From assembly GCA_964614375.1 (NCBI GenBank), contig CAZTLI010000216.1:1-8855 (forward strand): DNA of 8,855 bases, read 5' to 3'. Below the pieces are notes generated by a model. That model did no database searches. It had not been told where the DNA came from and worked only from the letters and a program-made list of their open reading frames with translations. The translations under genes were made by a program, and so were the position numbers. Origin of the DNA: CAZTLI01 sp964614375 (GTDB taxonomy: Bacteria; Chloroflexota; Anaerolineae; Aggregatilineales; Phototrophicaceae). Shown one piece after another: positions 5,026 through 8,855 of this stretch; position 1 is the first letter of the stretch; each line of letters begins with the position of its first letter.

Positions 5026-7032
5026 ATGCACGTCGGCGTTGATATTGGCGGCACATTCACCGACCTCATCCTCAATCGTGATGGGCGCTTGACCATCCAC
5101 AAACTGCTCAGCACGCCAGCTAACCCCGCTGATGCGATGTTGGCTGGACTCAACATCATTACATCCGGCGAAATTAACACCCTGACGCGCATTTCACACG
5201 GTTCAACGGTTGCTACGAATGCGATATTGGAGCGTAAAGGGGCGAAAACGGCCTTGATTACGACACAGGGTTTTCGCGATGTGCTCTTTATCGGACGCCA
5301 GAATCGCCCTGTGCTTTATGCGCTGCATCCGACGCTGCCACCACCGCTTATCCCGCGCGAATTATGCTATGAAGTGCCCGAACGTCTCGCGCACACAGGT
5401 GAAGTGCTGCTGCCGCTCGATATGAAGGCGCTCGACAAAGTGCTGCGGACGCTAGAAAAGCAGAAGGTTGATGCGATTGCGGTATGTTTTCTGTATAGCT
5501 ACCTCAATCCGGTTCATGAGCGTGCAGTCTATGACCGCATTCTGGATAAATTTAAATTCAAAGACTGGCAGGTCGCACTTTCGTCCGATGTGCTGCCCGA
5601 ATTCAGGGAATATGAACGTGCCAGCACAGTTGCACTTGAGGCCTATGTACGGCCTGTGATTAGCCGGTATATCTTTCGACTTGAAGCAGAACTGCCGTCT
5701 GCATCGGTGCTGCGGATTATGAAATCTGATGGGGGCGTGAACAGCGTTGAACGTATTAAGGAACAGGCTATACAAACGGCACTGAGCGGCCCGGCTGCGG
5801 GTGTGATTGGGGCATTTCATGTTGCAAAATTGGCGGGTTATGACCAGATTATTACACTCGACATGGGCGGCACATCAACCGATGTCGCCCTCTGTGCTGG
5901 ACAGCCCACACGCAGACCAGAGTCTGAGATTGATGGATTGCCCCTGCGAATCCGTATGCTGGATATAGATACGATAGGCGCGGGCGGTGGGTCTATTGCG
6001 CGTTTGGATGCAGGCGGTGCGCTGCGCGTTGGGCCAGAAAGTGCCGGCGCCGTCCCCGGCCCAATTGTGTATGGACGTGGGGGCGATCATCTTACGGTGA
6101 GTGATGCCAATGCGATTCTGGGTCGGCTTGACCCGCTGCACTTTCTCGGCGGACAGATGTCGCTCGACCTTGATGCCGCATTAGTGGCGATGTCAGAACT
6201 GAGCGATGCAATGGGATTGTCAGTCGTACAGGCTGCACAGGGGATTGTTGATGTTGCCAACGTCAATATAGACAGGGCGCTGCGTCGCGTGTCTATCGCG
6301 CGCGGGCATGACCCGCGAGATTTTACATTAGTGGCATTTGGCGGGGCGGGGCCACTGCATGCCTGTGAAGTAGCGGAACGGCTCGAAATCCCGCGTGTCC
6401 TGGTTCCGCGTTATCCGGGTGTGTTATGCGCGTATGGGCTGCTGGTTGCCGATGTCATACTCGATTACAGTCGTCCGGTGATGCGAAAACTCTCGATTGA
6501 TGCCATAGCCCGAATGCGAGTCGAACTGCTGCAAATGATGCAGCAAGGCTATGACGACCTCAGTTTAGAAGGTGTACCCGATAATCGCATGTCGCTGCGG
6601 GCCTCGTTGGACATGCGTTATGAAGGGCAGGCATATGAGTTGTCCGTCCCATTGCGTGAGGCCAAAATCGACATGAATATTGCCAATGTGTTTCACGAAA
6701 TCCACCAATTGACCTATGGACATGCCTTACCAGAACGAACCGTTGAAGTGACCAATTTGCGCTTACAGGCAATCGGTTCACTAGATAAACCGGGACTGGA
6801 GGCAGAAGCATTAGGCGAACACGATTCTGCTGTCGCGCGTTTAGATGAAAAGACCATTCATGGTGTCGATATGTCTCTGTTGGACAGAACGCGACTGCAA
6901 CCCGGCATGAAATTTGCAGGCCCCGCGCTCGTGTTCCAAATGGATTCAACAGTCTACATCGCCACAGATTGGGAAGCGTCTGTTGATGGTTACCATAATC
7001 TAATCCTGGAGCGAAATTATGAAATGGCATAG
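5026..7032 (+). CDS. hyuA: HyuA family hydantoinase/oxoprolinase subunit
   Basis: This 668-residue cytoplasmic protein matches the HyuA (ATP-dependent hydantoinase/5-oxoprolinase/acetone carboxylase subunit) family along its whole length. The N-terminal phosphate-binding loop is DIGGTFTD (6-13), followed by HGSTVATNAILER and PEFREYERAST. The ASKHA-type core carries DMGGTSTDVAL (279-289), GAGGGSIA (318-325), VSDANAILG (358-366) and FGGAGPLHA (438-446). A GPALV segment near the C-terminus is typical of the family. Members use ATP to open cyclic amides or activate related substrates, normally with a HyuB partner; none is adjacent here, so the substrate is open. The start at 5026 is chosen because AGAAGGAG lies 5 bases before the ATG. 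A GTG nine codons upstream overlaps the TATAAT region and is unlikely. The next gene overlaps the 3' end by 14 bases. Confidence 0.93.
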   Translation: MHVGVDIGGTFTDLILNRDGRLTIHKLLSTPANPADAMLAGLNIITSGEINTLTRISHGSTVATNAILERKGAKTALITTQGFRDVLFIGRQNRPVLYALHPTLPPPLIPRELCYEVPERLAHTGEVLLPLDMKALDKVLRTLEKQKVDAIAVCFLYSYLNPVHERAVYDRILDKFKFKDWQVALSSDVLPEFREYERASTVALEAYVRPVISRYIFRLEAELPSASVLRIMKSDGGVNSVERIKEQAIQTALSGPAAGVIGAFHVAKLAGYDQIITLDMGGTSTDVALCAGQPTRRPESEIDGLPLRIRMLDIDTIGAGGGSIARLDAGGALRVGPESAGAVPGPIVYGRGGDHLTVSDANAILGRLDPLHFLGGQMSLDLDAALVAMSELSDAMGLSVVQAAQGIVDVANVNIDRALRRVSIARGHDPRDFTLVAFGGAGPLHACEVAERLEIPRVLVPRYPGVLCAYGLLVADVILDYSRPVMRKLSIDAIARMRVELLQMMQQGYDDLSLEGVPDNRMSLRASLDMRYEGQAYELSVPLREAKIDMNIANVFHEIHQLTYGHALPERTVEVTNLRLQAIGSLDKPGLEAEALGEHDSAVARLDEKTIHGVDMSLLDRTRLQPGMKFAGPALVFQMDSTVYIATDWEASVDGYHNLILERNYEMA

Positions 7033-8254
7033 TGCCGTCGTCTTTTTGAGTTTGTTAGCGCTGATTGTTGTCCCGGTGATAGTGTTTGCGGCGATTGATG
7101 ATGAGATGGGAGCAGATGATACCCACCCTGTTTGGTCGCCAGACAGCAGCCAAATCGCGTTTACGTCGTGGCGGACTGGCAATGCCGATATTTGGCTGGT
7201 GAATGTTGATGGTACAGGACTACGAAATCTCACAGAATCAACTGAACAAAATAGCAATCCGAGCTGGTCGCCGGACGGACAGCGGATCGTCTTCAATACA
7301 CAGCTTGTGGATGGCAATCGCGAAATCTACATTATGAACGCCAGTGGGGGCGGTGCAGTGAATCTAAGCAATCATCCGACGGCGGACTCGCGTCCCACGT
7401 TTTCGTCTACAGGCGAATGGATACTTTTTGAATCGCGCCGTTCCGGCAAAGCTGAGTTATATATTATGCGCCCCGATGGCAGTGATGTGCGTCAGGTGTC
7501 CGATACCGATGCGCCATATTATTACTGGGATTGGTCGCCTGATGGTCGGTTCATTGTCTATATGGGCGAAATCACACCAGACCGGGTTGGTGTTCATCTG
7601 TACGATGTCGAAAGTAATCAGATTACAAACCTGCTTGAAAACTTCTGGTTTAACAATCCAACGTGTTGTATCGCCCAGGTGGATTGGTCACCGGATGGTG
7701 GCGAAATTGCGTTCATGCTGCCGAACGATGGGACTCTTTATCGGGTTGATTTTGCGACCGGGGTTATTCGTGCTGTTGCCTATATGGGAGGAAGTCCACG
7801 CCGACTGGCCTGGCTGCCGGATGGGGGCCACATCGTTGTTGCATTGAACAATAATCCGGGCGCCGAACCACCGGGCACTGTGGGCACGTATCGGGTGGAT
7901 GTGATCAGCGGCGCAGTTGAATTGATACCGGGCACAGTGGCTTATCCCTATTTTTATCCCTCCCCGGATAGCAGGCTTTTTCTGCAAATTGGTTACACTG
8001 CACCAACCCAATTATACGTATACAGTTCCGACGGCACAGTTATTCAGGATGCAGCCGTGCCCTTTACGAATATCTTCGGCGAAAACTGGTCACCGAACAG
8101 TCGTTATCATGCCATTGCGCTGTGTAATAGGCCGGAGTCGGATTCCGATATTTATGTGCTGGATATAGAGACAGGGCAAATCGCCAATGTCACCCAGGAA
8201 GATGCCTTTTTGGTGGATGAGGTTGTGCCGTCACAGTGTCCAGTTTATGGTTAG
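7019..8254 (+). CDS. Secreted or membrane-anchored PD40 (TolB-like) beta-propeller
   Basis: This 411-residue protein starts with an export signal: MKWHS, a hydrophobic core to ~24, then VFAA, either cleaved or kept as an anchor. The rest is a series of about eight WD40-like PD40 repeats. The clearest are PVWSPDSSQIAFTS, PSWSPDGQRIVFNT, WDWSPDGRFIVY and VDWSPDGGEIAF; more diverged copies have WLPDG, PSPDS and WSPNS. Most blades close with a strand such as DIWLVNVDG or EIYIMNASG. Four cysteines (216, 217, 369, 407) could form disulfides outside the cell. No catalytic domain follows, so it is probably a binding or scaffold protein; the ligand is unknown. It is not a complete TolB, which has an additional N-terminal domain. 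GGAG (7008-7011) lies 7 bases before the ATG. The 14-base overlap with hyuA suggests translational coupling. Confidence 0.88.
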   Translation: MKWHSAVVFLSLLALIVVPVIVFAAIDDEMGADDTHPVWSPDSSQIAFTSWRTGNADIWLVNVDGTGLRNLTESTEQNSNPSWSPDGQRIVFNTQLVDGNREIYIMNASGGGAVNLSNHPTADSRPTFSSTGEWILFESRRSGKAELYIMRPDGSDVRQVSDTDAPYYYWDWSPDGRFIVYMGEITPDRVGVHLYDVESNQITNLLENFWFNNPTCCIAQVDWSPDGGEIAFMLPNDGTLYRVDFATGVIRAVAYMGGSPRRLAWLPDGGHIVVALNNNPGAEPPGTVGTYRVDVISGAVELIPGTVAYPYFYPSPDSRLFLQIGYTAPTQLYVYSSDGTVIQDAAVPFTNIFGENWSPNSRYHAIALCNRPESDSDIYVLDIETGQIANVTQEDAFLVDEVVPSQCPVYG

Positions 8255-8263
8255 GATACGAGT

Positions 8264-8855
8264 ATGCGAATAAGCAAAATTTTACGCCGTATCCGGGCGG
8301 GTAAGCCCGCTCGACTCGCGATGCTTGGGCACTTTTTGCCGCCATTTGTCGCATATGCTGCCAGTATGGGTTACGATGGTATCTGGCTCGACCTCGAACA
8401 TCGCACATGGGATAACCGTGAAATACAGGCGCTGTTGGCGTTTTTCCATCTGTACGATATTGATTGTTTATTACGCCCTGCAACGCGCGACAAAGCCTCG
8501 CTTTATCGTTATCTCGAAGATGGCGCGACCGGACTGGTTGTGCCCCATGTTTCGACTGCAAATGAAGCCCGCGATTTAGTGCGGAAAGTCAAATTCCCGC
8601 CCATTGGCGATAGGGGTATCAATGGCATTGGCCTGGAAGCGAATTTTGGCGTTGATATTGATGAAGGTCTTGATTCGCTCATTGACCATGCTTTGCGCGA
8701 AACGTTTTTGATTGTGCAATGTGAAACGCCTGAAGCCCTTGCTAATCTGGAAGATATTGCGGCAGTGGAGGGTGTCGATGGCTTTTTTGTGGGACCTGCC
8801 GACCTCGCCGCGCGCATGGCACACGAACCGAAAGAACGGCAGGTGCGTTATGAAC
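8264..8855 (+). CDS. HpcH/HpaI-type aldolase/citrate lyase family protein (3' partial)
   Basis: The frame runs from ATG 8264 to the right edge without a stop; 197 residues are visible of roughly 250-260 expected. The fold is the class II (metal-dependent) HpaI-type pyruvate aldolase, which cleaves or forms 4-hydroxy-2-oxo acids. The key positions are present. WLDLEH (41-46) ends in the catalytic-type H46, and LLRPA contains R71, which binds the substrate carboxylate in HpaI. GATGLVVPHV (87-96) is conserved. QCET gives E154, and DGFFVGPADLAA gives D180, the two metal ligands. The natural substrate cannot be told by eye; members serve in aromatic and sugar-acid catabolism. The start is supported by AGGA (8253-8256), which overlaps the stop codon of the propeller gene, with 7-base spacing. 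Only 9 bases separate the two genes, so this is the third member of the hyuA operon. Confidence 0.9.
   Translation, partial: MRISKILRRIRAGKPARLAMLGHFLPPFVAYAASMGYDGIWLDLEHRTWDNREIQALLAFFHLYDIDCLLRPATRDKASLYRYLEDGATGLVVPHVSTANEARDLVRKVKFPPIGDRGINGIGLEANFGVDIDEGLDSLIDHALRETFLIVQCETPEALANLEDIAAVEGVDGFFVGPADLAARMAHEPKERQVRYE

Noticed and set aside
6560..7030. 156-residue minus-strand open frame inside hyuA
   Set aside because: It lies wholly antisense to a gene with strong family motifs; its composition (many Arg, His and Cys) is typical of shadow frames.
8190..8561. Minus-strand frames over the propeller-aldolase junction and in the aldolase
   Set aside because: They are antisense to a well-supported aldolase frame that runs off the edge at 8855; no domain or ribosome binding site is visible in them.
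1..8855. Mobile elements, CRISPR arrays, tRNA or rRNA, toxin-antitoxin or defence genes
   Set aside because: No transposase, integrase, regularly spaced repeats, cloverleaf or defence-type domain was recognised on either strand.

Overview
The window looks like an ordinary chromosomal stretch from a free-living bacterium with about half G+C. The taxon is my inference from gene style, not from a marker gene. Secreted DUF4397 proteins, signal-peptide PD40 (TolB-like) propellers, YVTN-propeller/cytochrome fusions and a HyuA-family gene together suggest Chloroflexota (Anaerolineae-like). There is no rRNA, tRNA, insertion sequence, phage gene or CRISPR array.

Layout from left to right. (1) 1-807 (+) is the 3' part of a YVTN beta-propeller / di-heme cytochrome c (MauG/CCP-like) protein, cut by the window edge. 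(2) 934-1620 (+) is a DtxR/MntR-family regulator with its own promoter and a short inverted repeat where an operator would sit. Half of its expected metal ligands are absent. (3) 1690-2536 (-) is a two-gene unit, a DUF423 membrane protein followed by a small two-helix membrane protein, with a good extended -10 promoter. (4) 2736-3182 (-) is a small heat-shock protein (Hsp20) with a strong ribosome binding site and a clear intrinsic terminator. (5) 3183-3523 is a non-coding divergent region. (6) 3524-4888 (+) is a secreted protein made of four related ~100-residue modules (DUF4397), closed by a strong intrinsic terminator. (7) 5026-8855 (+) is a tight operon: a HyuA-type hydantoinase/oxoprolinase subunit, a secreted eight-repeat PD40 propeller whose start overlaps the hyuA stop, and an HpcH/HpaI-type aldolase that runs off the right edge.

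No obviously new defence or mobile system is visible. The items most worth a second look are the HyuA-propeller-aldolase operon without an adjacent HyuB, the DtxR-like regulator with a degenerate primary metal site, and the four-module DUF4397 protein. All functions are family-level readings made by eye, without database searches.
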